Part shown: positions 1-5,965 of the stretch, piece after piece | How the letters are laid out: each line of letters starts with the position of its first letter | How positions within the stretch are numbered: the stretch's first letter is position 1 | Source: Syntrophomonadaceae bacterium | GTDB lineage: Bacteria > Bacillota > Dethiobacteria > SKNC01 | Length of the DNA: 7,191 nt | Reading direction: 5' to 3' | Assembly: GCA_003555415.1 (NCBI GenBank) | Contig: PWHX01000021.1 | Coordinates: 1-7,191, forward strand | Program-made: the position numbers and the translations under genes | Notes under the pieces: model-generated | Databases searched by the model: none | Seen by the model: the letters and a program-made list of their open reading frames with translations, nothing else | What the model was told of the DNA's origin: nothing

Positions 1-236
1 AAGACACAGAACTTTTGGCTATTAAAGTTGAAGATAAAATTGCATATGTAGACCTTTCCAGCCATCCTGTCGGCTCTTACGGACACGAAACGGAACAGGT
101 AGCCGTTTATTCTATAGTAAATACTCTTGCCCAGTTAGATGAAGTTGATGCCGTCCAACTGCTAATAGAAGGCGAAATAATGGACACTCTCTCCGGCCAT
201 GAACCCATTGGAGAACCTCTAACACCCTTAAATTAA
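1..236 (+). CDS. GerMN domain protein, C-terminal part (5' truncated by window edge)
   Basis: The reading frame is open from the first bases (first whole codon at 3-5) and ends at TAA 234-236, so the true start lies left of the window and about 77 residues are visible. The visible part matches the C-terminal half of a GerMN domain: a VEDKIAYVDLS strand segment, a helix containing YSIVNTLAQLDEVDAVQLLIEGE, where YSIVNTL and the following Val-rich strand are typical, and an ending of the form LSGHEPIGEPL. GerMN proteins (for example Bacillus subtilis GerM) are usually secreted lipoproteins. They act at the spore envelope during sporulation and germination, and GerM is known to work with the SpoIIIA-SpoIIQ channel. 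A signal peptide, lipobox and possible second GerMN copy cannot be seen here. A TTG at 15-17 is internal and not a credible start. The gene is followed by a strong intrinsic terminator and stands alone on the plus strand, convergent with the rest of the window. Confidence 0.82.
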   Translation, partial: DTELLAIKVEDKIAYVDLSSHPVGSYGHETEQVAVYSIVNTLAQLDEVDAVQLLIEGEIMDTLSGHEPIGEPLTPLN

Positions 237-304
237 AATTGGCAAGGAAGCGGGGTGCTCTGACAACTCTGAACTCTGTGAACTTTTTGTTATCTTGACC
301 ACCA

Positions 305-353
305 AGAAGGATAATCTTCATAGTATTCTTATGAAGATTATCCTTCTCTTTTT
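305..353 (+). terminator. Rho-independent terminator of the GerMN gene
   Basis: The arms at 305-321 and 331-347 are perfect reverse complements (17 bp, no mismatch) around a 9-base loop at 322-330. They are followed by C and then five T (349-353). The T run lies only on the plus-strand 3' side, so the site stops transcription from the GerMN gene. On the minus strand the same hairpin can form in the tail of the convergent gene's transcript, about 30 bases after its stop, but no U run follows it there. Confidence 0.85.
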
Positions 354-375
354 AATACTTATATTTTTGATCAAA

Positions 376-1113
376 TTAATTGATCTTTTTTATTTCTTCC
401 AAATCCGCACAGCAAACAGCTAACCCCATATCCCAACAGCTGCCGCACTGCAGGTTAACATTGGAAAATTCCCAAAACCTTTCAGGATATTTAAAGTGTA
501 AATATTCCCACTGCAAAAATATCAACAGGGCCATGCCCAGCAGGCTATAAGTCCAGAAAGAAAAGACGTAAACATAAGGGGAAAAAATCATAAAATAATT
601 CCAATTATAAATGCGACAGGTATTGCAGCACTTATTGCGCACAATCCAGGCCCCAAAAGGACACCAGATATTAATACAAACCTCATCCCCAAAATAAAAT
701 AAGACTACAATCATATGTATCCCTATCGCATTTACAGCCCCGGCATGGTAAAAACCACCAATAACCAAAAGAAGCGTCAGCCATAAAAGACCAGCCCACC
801 CTGCACGACGGTTATATTTTTTTGTATAGCTCTGTAAAGCCTTTTTATCATAGGCTCTGGACGTTTCCCTGTAATGTTTGGCAAACCCCTTGCCACAGGA
901 GATGCTTTTGTTAAATGCAGGAACAAAAACTCGAAGCATCTCCACCATAAGGAAGAGCCAAATCAAATGAAAGGTTTTAAAAAAAGAAATATCATAAAAA
1001 ATAATTGTCTTTAAAAGCTCAAAATCGTATACTGCCAATCCGAAAGTCATCAACAAAACAACGGTGCGAAAGATAAACTTTACCCTGAGGTGCTTTTTAG
1101 AATTGGCTTTCAT
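376..1113 (-). CDS. Unrecognised cysteine-rich integral membrane protein, possible iron-sulfur redox protein
   Basis: This is a 245-residue protein with an ATG start and an AAGGGGG ribosome site 9 bases upstream. I do not recognise a named family. I see about five hydrophobic segments (roughly 11-31, 47-64, 105-123, 127-145, 172-202). There are ten cysteines: C73; C146 and C151 in CINIWCPFGAW; C162, C163 and C166 in NKCCNTC; and C223, C226, C234 and C235 in CGSCWDMGLAVCC near the C-terminus. The CPFG motif just after a membrane segment, followed by a further Cys group, resembles the Cys-Pro-hydrophobic-Gly loops of NapH/NosR-type membrane polyferredoxins. However, the spacing is C-x4-CP rather than the usual C-x3-CP, and no classical CxxCxxCxxxCP is present. 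It lies about 120 bases downstream of the DUF362-ferredoxin gene on the same strand, which fits an electron-transfer partner. Cluster binding is inferred. Disulfide or metal binding is an alternative. Confidence 0.7.
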   Translation of the reverse strand: MKANSKKHLRVKFIFRTVVLLMTFGLAVYDFELLKTIIFYDISFFKTFHLIWLFLMVEMLRVFVPAFNKSISCGKGFAKHYRETSRAYDKKALQSYTKKYNRRAGWAGLLWLTLLLVIGGFYHAGAVNAIGIHMIVVLFYFGDEVCINIWCPFGAWIVRNKCCNTCRIYNWNYFMIFSPYVYVFSFWTYSLLGMALLIFLQWEYLHFKYPERFWEFSNVNLQCGSCWDMGLAVCCADLEEIKKIN

Positions 1114-1233
1114 ACTATTCTGCCCCCTTATTCTCCCTCCTCTGCCCTGCTCTGTTCCCCACCTCTATTCTCTTATATTATCCCATATTCTTCCCTTCTC
1201 TCCTTCTAAATCCTGTCTATATCGCGAGCCGGG
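1114..1233 (-). other. Purine-rich intergenic leader between DUF362 and the Cys-rich membrane gene
   Basis: On the plus strand this gap is almost all C and T from about 1119 to 1203, so its transcript (minus strand) is a run of A and G with several GGAG/AGGGGG-like stretches. The last of these (1123-1129) is the ribosome site of the Cys-rich membrane gene. A 9-base palindrome (AGCCGGGCT, 1227-1235) overlaps the upstream stop codon but has no U tract, so I do not call a terminator. I see no promoter match, which favours read-through from the DUF362 gene. Confidence 0.45.
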
Positions 1234-2343
1234 CTACTTTAAAACAAACCTTTTTTTTAAAGTTATGGCTTCATGGGGGCAAAGTTCCTGACAACAGTAA
1301 CAGCGGATACACTCATTCTTGTCAATTTCAGCTACCTTGTTTACTTTTATAATGCCCGGTGGACAACTGTGGGCACATATCTGGCAGCCCTGGCACTTGC
1401 CGGGTATAATTTTAGGCAGCGGCACAAAATAGTTTCTTAAAAACCGCACCAGAAAAGAAGGCACAGCACCCGTCACCGGACTATCTGAGTCAGCCTGTTT
1501 GAAAACTTTTACAGCAATGCTTTCCTCTTTGTCCCCTACTATCTCTATCTTACTAATATCGGTTACTCCAAAACCCTTTTCCCCAGCATATTTCAAATGT
1601 AAAACTTCTTCCGGGTTTATCCCCACCATTCTACAGGCAACAGCATCCGCCGCCACAGCATCCTGGCTCATCACCATAAACCCGGTAAAGCGGGGATCCC
1701 CCTTGCGGGGTCCGGGGCCTTCCATGGAAACAATACCGTCTACCAGGCTCAGGGCCGGCCTTACAGCACCTAAAAGGTCTACCAGCATCCTGCTAAAAAG
1801 CTCTATTTCGTTATATCGGAGATGTAAGCTGGCTTTGTGCCGACCGGAAATGCAGCCGTATAGATTCTTAACAGCTCCGGTGTATTTTGTCAGGTTGTGG
1901 GTTTTCAGGCGGGCCACACTAATAATTTTATCGACCTCATTTACCCGACGAGCCAGGGGGAAAGTCTTGCAAACTTCTCCTTCAGGAAAGCTAGCCTCAA
2001 TATTATCTTCAAAGGAAACCAGGGGCACATTAAGCTCCTTTAAAGTGGCCGCCACGCCACAGGACTCTGCTACCTTGAAGACAGAACCAAACCCTGGGCT
2101 GTCCCCCACTTCTACCCTACCCTTCATTTCCTGGGCTACAGATGCTATACCTCCTACTACTGCAGGATGACTGCAAACAGCTTTTTCTACAGGGGAGGCC
2201 GCTAAGAAATTGGGTTTTAGCAAAACTCTTTTTTCATCAAAAAAATCTCCCTTTAAACCAAGAAGGGAGAGTCCTGTCACAATAGATTCTTTAACCAGTT
2301 CTTCCTGGTAACTGTTAACCTTTAACAAAGCGACCCGAACCAA
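1234..2343 (-). CDS. DUF362 domain protein with C-terminal 2x[4Fe-4S] ferredoxin domain
   Basis: With the preferred start this is a 369-residue soluble protein. Residues about 3-290 form a DUF362 domain, with LLKPNF near 41-46, GDSPGFGS (80-87), the stretch with KTHNLTKYTGAVKN (147-160), DGIVSMEGPGP (202-212) and a DAVAADAVAC helix. The C-terminus is a bacterial dicluster ferredoxin module: C317-x2-C320-x2-C323-x3-C327-P and C345-x2-C348-x2-C351-x3-C355-P, enough for two [4Fe-4S] clusters. The family is common in anaerobes and its reaction is not established; a cytoplasmic electron-transfer role is inferred. A longer reading frame opens at a TTG at 2359-2361 but has no ribosome site. I prefer the TTG at 2341-2343, which has GAAAGG 10 bases upstream and gives an N-terminus (MVRVALLKVNSYQ) like other members. 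The gene starts right after a nitroreductase remnant and precedes the Cys-rich membrane gene. It appears intact. Confidence 0.88.
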   Translation of the reverse strand: MVRVALLKVNSYQEELVKESIVTGLSLLGLKGDFFDEKRVLLKPNFLAASPVEKAVCSHPAVVGGIASVAQEMKGRVEVGDSPGFGSVFKVAESCGVAATLKELNVPLVSFEDNIEASFPEGEVCKTFPLARRVNEVDKIISVARLKTHNLTKYTGAVKNLYGCISGRHKASLHLRYNEIELFSRMLVDLLGAVRPALSLVDGIVSMEGPGPRKGDPRFTGFMVMSQDAVAADAVACRMVGINPEEVLHLKYAGEKGFGVTDISKIEIVGDKEESIAVKVFKQADSDSPVTGAVPSFLVRFLRNYFVPLPKIIPGKCQGCQICAHSCPPGIIKVNKVAEIDKNECIRCYCCQELCPHEAITLKKRFVLK

Positions 2344-2353
2344 ACTCCCACAA

Positions 2354-2359
2354 CCTTTC
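2354..2359 (-). promoter_or_regulatory. Ribosome binding site that decides the DUF362 start
   Basis: The minus strand reads GAAAGG here, 10 bases before the TTG at 2341-2343. The alternative TTG at 2359-2361 overlaps this site and is preceded only by a T-rich stretch, so the shorter protein is favoured. A GGGAG also lies immediately before the chosen TTG, but it is too close to serve. Confidence 0.5.
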
Positions 2360-2364
2360 AAAAA

Positions 2365-2486
2365 CTAAAGAAAATTCAATGCTTTTACACCAGCCTGGCG
2401 CAGTCAACTATCTCTTTTATTTTTTCCTCTTCTACGGGAACATCCTTAAAATTGCGGATACTCTTTCTTCTCTTAATTATCTCCAT
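2365..2486 (-). pseudogene. Nitroreductase-family N-terminal remnant (frameshifted and truncated)
   Basis: An ATG at 2484-2486, 5 bases after the stop of the SurA-like gene, opens a 33-codon frame ending at TAA 2385-2387. It begins MEIIKRRKSIRNFKD and runs through VPVEEEKIKEIVDCARLV. This is the usual N-terminus of FMN-dependent nitroreductases, including the SIRxFK motif and the first helix ending in (A)ARL. In intact enzymes the next segment is typically APSxxNxQPW. Here, in another frame, codons 2371-2382 read ALNF, which looks like the continuation after a small deletion/frameshift. That frame stops at TAG 2365-2367. The remaining roughly 130-170 residues, including the rest of the FMN site, are gone. 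The tight coupling to the upstream gene suggests it was once a working operon member. A functional 33-residue peptide is possible but less likely. Confidence 0.72.
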
Positions 2487-2491
2487 TATCT

Positions 2492-3238
2492 CTACATATA
2501 GACTTCTATATCGCTTTCTTCTTTTAGTTCCTGAGTTAAAATGGCTTTAACCTGGTCAACCTTTCGTTGTCTTAACTCTTCCTCTAACTGCAGTTTTATC
2601 TCTTCATAGTCAGGCATTTCTTCCATCTGCGCACTGTACTGTTCATATAAATTCTCTACTTCCTCTTCCGTCACTTCAAGTTCTTCTTCCTCTATATTTT
2701 CTTCTTTATATTGTTGGATATACTGCTGGGCAGTAAGCTGTTGGGCAATAACTTTCTTTAGATCCTCCGGTGTAAAGTTCATTAAAGATAGCTCATTTTC
2801 TAGAGCATCCTCATCACCCTCAAACTGGACCAGTATTTGTTGATATTCCGCCTGGACCATATCGTTGCTGACAGTTAATCCTTCATCTTCTGCCTGCTGC
2901 ACCAAAAGAACTTCGTCTATCAATTCCTGAAGTACATCCCACTGCACCTGTCTAAGCATGTTTTCATTTTCTCTACTTTCTAAATTTACACCCTGCATCT
3001 CATACATCGCTTTTACCTGGGCCATATGAAAATTAAACTCGTCTTTTTTTATTTCCTCCTCATTTACTTCAGCTACTACCTCTGGAAGAGAAGCACTGCC
3101 CGTACCTCCCGTGGGACCTAAAACGTCAACAAAGACCACAGTAAAACTCAAAACCATCCCCACAACAATCACCATAGCAACAACTGTGTAAAAGCGTTTT
3201 GTCCGCTTATGCTTATTGCTTTTTTTATTTCCGTTCAT
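2492..3238 (-). CDS. Membrane-anchored SurA N-terminal-like protein without PPIase domain
   Basis: A 248-residue protein with an ATG start and a strong AAAGGAG site 6 bases upstream. Residues 1-16 are basic (Lys/Arg rich), 17-39 form one membrane segment, and the rest is very acidic and helical, so it should sit outside the cytoplasmic membrane. There is no lipobox Cys. From about 53, VVAEVNEEEIKKDEF is the classic opening of SurA/PrsA-type N-terminal chaperone domains, continuing through the helix around LQELIDEVLLVQQAEDEGLTVS (103-124). Residues 187-203 (LEVTEEEVENLYEQYSA) and 209-246 (PDYEEIKLQLEEEL, ending ESDIEVY) resemble the helices that normally flank the parvulin domain, yet nothing of the roughly 90-residue parvulin domain lies between them. 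It is probably an extracytoplasmic folding chaperone with no isomerase activity. It is the second gene after the 3606-3634 promoter, and its stop is 5 bases before the nitroreductase remnant. Confidence 0.78.
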   Translation of the reverse strand: MNGNKKSNKHKRTKRFYTVVAMVIVVGMVLSFTVVFVDVLGPTGGTGSASLPEVVAEVNEEEIKKDEFNFHMAQVKAMYEMQGVNLESRENENMLRQVQWDVLQELIDEVLLVQQAEDEGLTVSNDMVQAEYQQILVQFEGDEDALENELSLMNFTPEDLKKVIAQQLTAQQYIQQYKEENIEEEELEVTEEEVENLYEQYSAQMEEMPDYEEIKLQLEEELRQRKVDQVKAILTQELKEESDIEVYM

Positions 3239-3264
3239 ATAAAACTCCTTTCTAGTTACTTGCC

Positions 3265-3279
3265 TCTGAATATTTCAGA
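3265..3279 (-). other. Short hairpin in the leader of the SurA-like gene
   Basis: TCTGAA (3265-3270) and TTCAGA (3274-3279) form a 6-bp stem with a 3-base loop, about 14 bases upstream of the ribosome site of the SurA-like gene. No U tract follows on either strand, so it is not a terminator. It could be an RNA stability or processing element, or chance. Confidence 0.25.
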
Positions 3280-3295
3280 CTATTTACTAATCTAA

Positions 3296-3541
3296 TTAAA
3301 AAGATGTATATAGCAAAAATAACCCTCTGATAATGAATGATAAAACCAGGACAAGGACAATGATAGCGGCAAATCTAAAGTGTTTATCTTTTCTCTGGTG
3401 CCTTAACAAACAGGAATGACAAAGATCAACATCCTCATAGCCAATCAGAGGAAATTGCTTTGCCGAATATCCTGTTTTAACTGAATATTGAAAAACCTCT
3501 TCCCCTGATATTTCTATGCCACAGTACCAACATCTTACCAA
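3296..3541 (-). CDS. Small zinc-ribbon-like protein with a C-terminal membrane anchor
   Basis: An 81-residue protein that I do not recognise as a named family. The N-terminus has C4-x2-C7 (CWYC) and then C41-x2-C44 (CHSC), a four-cysteine arrangement typical of a treble-clef/zinc-ribbon metal site, with a 33-residue spacer. A basic stretch, RHQRKDKHFR (48-57), is followed by one membrane helix at about 58-79, so the zinc module most likely faces the cytoplasm. The start is TTG at 3539-3541: an in-frame TAA lies a few codons upstream, no ATG or GTG is available, and a perfect AGGAGG is 10 bases upstream. It is the first gene after a good promoter (3606-3634) and is followed after 57 bases by the SurA-like gene. 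The size and well-placed signals make it real. Its function is unknown. Confidence 0.72.
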   Translation of the reverse strand: MVRCWYCGIEISGEEVFQYSVKTGYSAKQFPLIGYEDVDLCHSCLLRHQRKDKHFRFAAIIVLVLVLSFIIRGLFLLYTSF

Positions 3542-3551
3542 ATTATATTAG

Positions 3552-3557
3552 CCTCCT
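3552..3557 (-). promoter_or_regulatory. Consensus Shine-Dalgarno site fixing a TTG start
   Basis: The minus strand reads AGGAGG, the full anti-16S consensus, 10 bases before the TTG at 3539-3541. An in-frame TAA lies between the two, so translation of the zinc-ribbon gene can begin only at this TTG. Confidence 0.7.
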
Positions 3558-3605
3558 GATATAAATATTATAATTATCTGTAGACCTGTTTATATATCTA
3601 AGTAT

Positions 3606-3634
3606 ATTATAACAAATTAACAACAGAGGGACAA
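3606..3634 (-). promoter_or_regulatory. Sigma-A-type promoter for the zinc-ribbon/SurA-like/DUF362 group
   Basis: On the minus strand, TTGTCC (-35, 3629-3634; 4 of 6 to TTGACA) is separated by exactly 17 bases from a perfect TATAAT (-10, 3606-3611). Transcription would start near 3599, giving a leader of about 58 bases before the TTG start of the zinc-ribbon gene. It is the best promoter match I found in the window and probably drives the genes down to 376. Confidence 0.7.
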
Positions 3635-3677
3635 AACATTATTAAAATAAAAACATCCGCCTTCATATGAACAAAGA

Positions 3678-3926
3678 TTACAGTTTCCGATAAATATAAA
3701 ACACCAGAATCAGTCCAATAACGCTTGCCAGGTTAATTCTAACCAATAAATCAAAATTCCAGGCAAGGATTACAAAATCTCCTGCTGGATTCCAACGCAC
3801 TTCTTTAGATTCAAATATATAAGGAACCCCTAAGCCTGCCAGGATTTCTCCAATTATGCTGCCAATTAATAATCCAATCACCAGTAAGACAATCATTACT
3901 AATGGAGAATATTTTGCCTTTGCCAT
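3678..3926 (-). CDS. DUF4321 domain membrane protein
   Basis: An 82-residue protein with an ATG start and a GGAGG site 9 bases upstream. It has an N-terminal hydrophobic helix (about 8-33) with a glycine-rich face (IGLLIGSIIGEILAGLG), a short polar loop with PYIFESKEVRWNP, and a second hydrophobic helix (about 62-80) ending IYRKL. The order of SPLVMIVLLVIGLLIGSIIGE, a central strand-like FDLLVRINLASVIGLIL and the basic end matches the DUF4321 family, small proteins found mainly in spore-forming Firmicutes. Their function is unknown. Family members are often found near maf/radC/mreB cell-shape genes, but none of those is in this window. It is separated by 118 bases from the kinase gene upstream and by 136 bases, containing a promoter, from the next gene, so it is probably transcribed on its own or with the kinase. 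Confidence 0.8.
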   Translation of the reverse strand: MAKAKYSPLVMIVLLVIGLLIGSIIGEILAGLGVPYIFESKEVRWNPAGDFVILAWNFDLLVRINLASVIGLILVFYIYRKL

Positions 3927-4044
3927 ATATAAGTTCCTCCCTGCCGATACCTTAAATAATTTTACTATACTTCATATTATTCTTTGTTTTCTCCACAGGC
4001 TTTAAAAAACCTGCCTTTAAGCTCTATACCATCTATTTTTACAA

Positions 4045-5943
4045 TTATTTTGCAGCAGGAAGGTAAATATAAAAGGTTGTCCCTTTTCCTGGTTCAGATT
4101 CAACAGTTATGTAACCTTCATGCTTTTTAATTATTGTATAAGAAATAGCGAGGCCCAGCCCGGTCCCCTCATCTTTTGAGGTATAAAAGGGGTCAAATAT
4201 TTTCTGCAGATCATCACTGGCAATCCCTACACCCTCATCCTGAATAATTATTCTTACATAACTCCCATCCTCTAAATTTGCCCTGTGTTTTATTCCCTCG
4301 ATACTTTCTATGTTTTCAACATACACTTTTATTTTTCCCCCATCAGGCATAGATTGAATGGCATTAATTATCAAATTGTTAATTACCTGACTGATCTGTA
4401 CTTTATCTATTTCGACCAGGTAAAGGTCATCTGAAATGAAAAATTCACACTGTACGTTAGATCCGCTTAAAGAAAGGTTGGTTATCTCTTTAACCAGTGT
4501 TTCTATGGATTCAACCTTTTTAATCGGATTACCGCCCCTTGCAAATAGCTGTAACTGACTGGTTAATTCACTAGCTTGTTGGACTGCTTTTGAGGTTTCA
4601 GCAAGTTTTTCCAGCAGCTTTTCCTCATTATTTTTATATATCATGGCCAGTGAATTATTTCCCTGTATGATACTAAAAATATTGTTAAAATCATGGGCAA
4701 TTCCTCCAGCCATCAGCGCCATATTCTCAAGCTTATTGGCCCTTAATAATTCCTCCTCAATCATTTTACGTTCTGTTACATTATCCATAATAATTTGTAC
4801 CGCTTGCTTACCCTGATATTTAAAGGGTGCGAAAGTTAGCTCCACATCAATATCCTTACCCGTAATCTGTAATATTTTTGAGGGAAAAGACTTTATATAA
4901 ATTTTCTTCTCAATTACTTTTTCTATTTTTTGAATGAATTCTAATGAATATCTTGGATGAAAATAGATATCCATAGGTTTACCTATAAGTTTTTCTGGGT
5001 CACTCAGGTTAATAATTTTTGCTGCTGAGGAATTTGCAAATACTACTTTGTTCTTTACCTGCACAAAAATAGCAAAAGGAAAAAACTCTACCATTTGTCG
5101 GAAATGTTTTTCGCTTTCTAAAAGCTCTGCTACGGCTTTTTTCAACTCCGCCGTTCTATCTCTCACTTTCACTTCAAGTTCGTCGCGAGCTTTTTGGAGT
5201 TCTTCTTCTGCTTGTTTCCGCCTACTAAGCTCCTCTTCCAGCTTATTGTTTAAATCAATCAATGATTCATTTTCATAATTTTTAGAAACAAATTTATAAT
5301 TATTAAAAAACAGAGCAATAATTAAAATGATAAATCCTAAAAAAAGCATCATGTTAATAAAATGAAAAGAAAATAAATCCCACTTATATAAAATATATAT
5401 AAAAGTCACTACCAGAAAAAAAAGAGCCAGGCAGCAAAGTATTAGCTTGTACTTATCTTTGTAAATGTCTGTATCCAAATCTTTATAAAGAGAAGCAACC
5501 CTCTTCACCGGAGGTCTTACGTATTTATAAAAAAGCATAAAAAGTACTATAGGAATATATACAATGATGTTTCCTAAAGCTCTTAAGTAGGTAATATCTT
5601 GAAGTTCTTCTAAAGAATATCCCAGCCCCATCATAAAAACTAAAACTATAAGTCCTTCTCCGAAGGTAACTAGCAGGTAAAATAAACCTATAATTAAAAT
5701 GGAGCGAAATAAAGTTAATTTTAATACATAGGTAATTAATAAAAAATAAAAGATAATAAATATTAAAGGCCGGTAAATAGTATCAAAAAAATTAACGATA
5801 GAACCCGTTACAATAGAGCCTGAGATAATAAATATAATAATGGATCTGGTTTTAATATCTATCTTATAAAGCGTTTTAGTAAAAGCAATTATCAGAAAAG
5901 CATCTATACATGTAAATAAGTAGGTAATTAAGTAGTGAAGCAT
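4045..5943 (-). CDS. Membrane PAS sensor histidine kinase (NtrB-like kinase core)
   Basis: A 632-residue protein with an ATG start and AAGGGG 9 bases upstream. Residues 1-215 hold about six or seven membrane helices with short loops, reminiscent of AgrC/GHKL-type sensors. Residues 222-285 are a charged coiled coil (EEELSRRKQAEEELQKARDE region) leading into a PAS domain at about 280-395 that ends in the usual DNVTERK. The kinase core follows: an H-box GGIAHDFNN with phospho-acceptor H417, an N-box with N522/N523 and N527, a G1 box DEGVGI (569-574), an F box FDPFYTSK (583-590) and a G2 box EGTGLGLAI (592-600). GGIAHDFNN is typical of NtrB-like and hybrid kinases, but no receiver domain is attached and no response regulator is adjacent, so it is an orphan kinase here. 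All catalytic motifs are intact. The ligand is unknown. The CPBP protease gene is 105 bases upstream. Confidence 0.9.
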   Translation of the reverse strand: MLHYLITYLFTCIDAFLIIAFTKTLYKIDIKTRSIIIFIISGSIVTGSIVNFFDTIYRPLIFIIFYFLLITYVLKLTLFRSILIIGLFYLLVTFGEGLIVLVFMMGLGYSLEELQDITYLRALGNIIVYIPIVLFMLFYKYVRPPVKRVASLYKDLDTDIYKDKYKLILCCLALFFLVVTFIYILYKWDLFSFHFINMMLFLGFIILIIALFFNNYKFVSKNYENESLIDLNNKLEEELSRRKQAEEELQKARDELEVKVRDRTAELKKAVAELLESEKHFRQMVEFFPFAIFVQVKNKVVFANSSAAKIINLSDPEKLIGKPMDIYFHPRYSLEFIQKIEKVIEKKIYIKSFPSKILQITGKDIDVELTFAPFKYQGKQAVQIIMDNVTERKMIEEELLRANKLENMALMAGGIAHDFNNIFSIIQGNNSLAMIYKNNEEKLLEKLAETSKAVQQASELTSQLQLFARGGNPIKKVESIETLVKEITNLSLSGSNVQCEFFISDDLYLVEIDKVQISQVINNLIINAIQSMPDGGKIKVYVENIESIEGIKHRANLEDGSYVRIIIQDEGVGIASDDLQKIFDPFYTSKDEGTGLGLAISYTIIKKHEGYITVESEPGKGTTFYIYLPAAK

Positions 5944-5965
5944 TATATTTATCCCCTTAAGTTCT

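Noticed and set aside
255..290. Near-repeats of ACTCTGA/ACTCTGT after the GerMN gene
   Set aside because: There are only two to three degenerate copies of 7 bases, too little to call a repeat array or CRISPR.
1499..2170. 223-codon plus-strand open frame opposite the DUF362 gene
   Set aside because: It lies wholly antisense to a gene with clear family motifs, and its Ser/Thr/Pro-rich translation looks like an antisense shadow with no domain.
3633..3655. Direct repeat AAAACAT (3633-3639 and 3649-3655) at the promoter
   Set aside because: Two 7-base AT-rich copies overlapping the upstream edge of the -35 region are not enough to propose an operator.
3995..4022. Possible terminator after the kinase (CAGG...CCTG around a T-rich loop)
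   Set aside because: The stem is only 4-5 bp, the T run is in the loop and no T tract follows on the minus strand.
3979..4050. Short minus-strand open frame after the kinase stop (contains VKIDGIELKGRFFKACG)
   Set aside because: It has no ATG, GTG or TTG start, overlaps the end of the kinase and has no recognisable homology.
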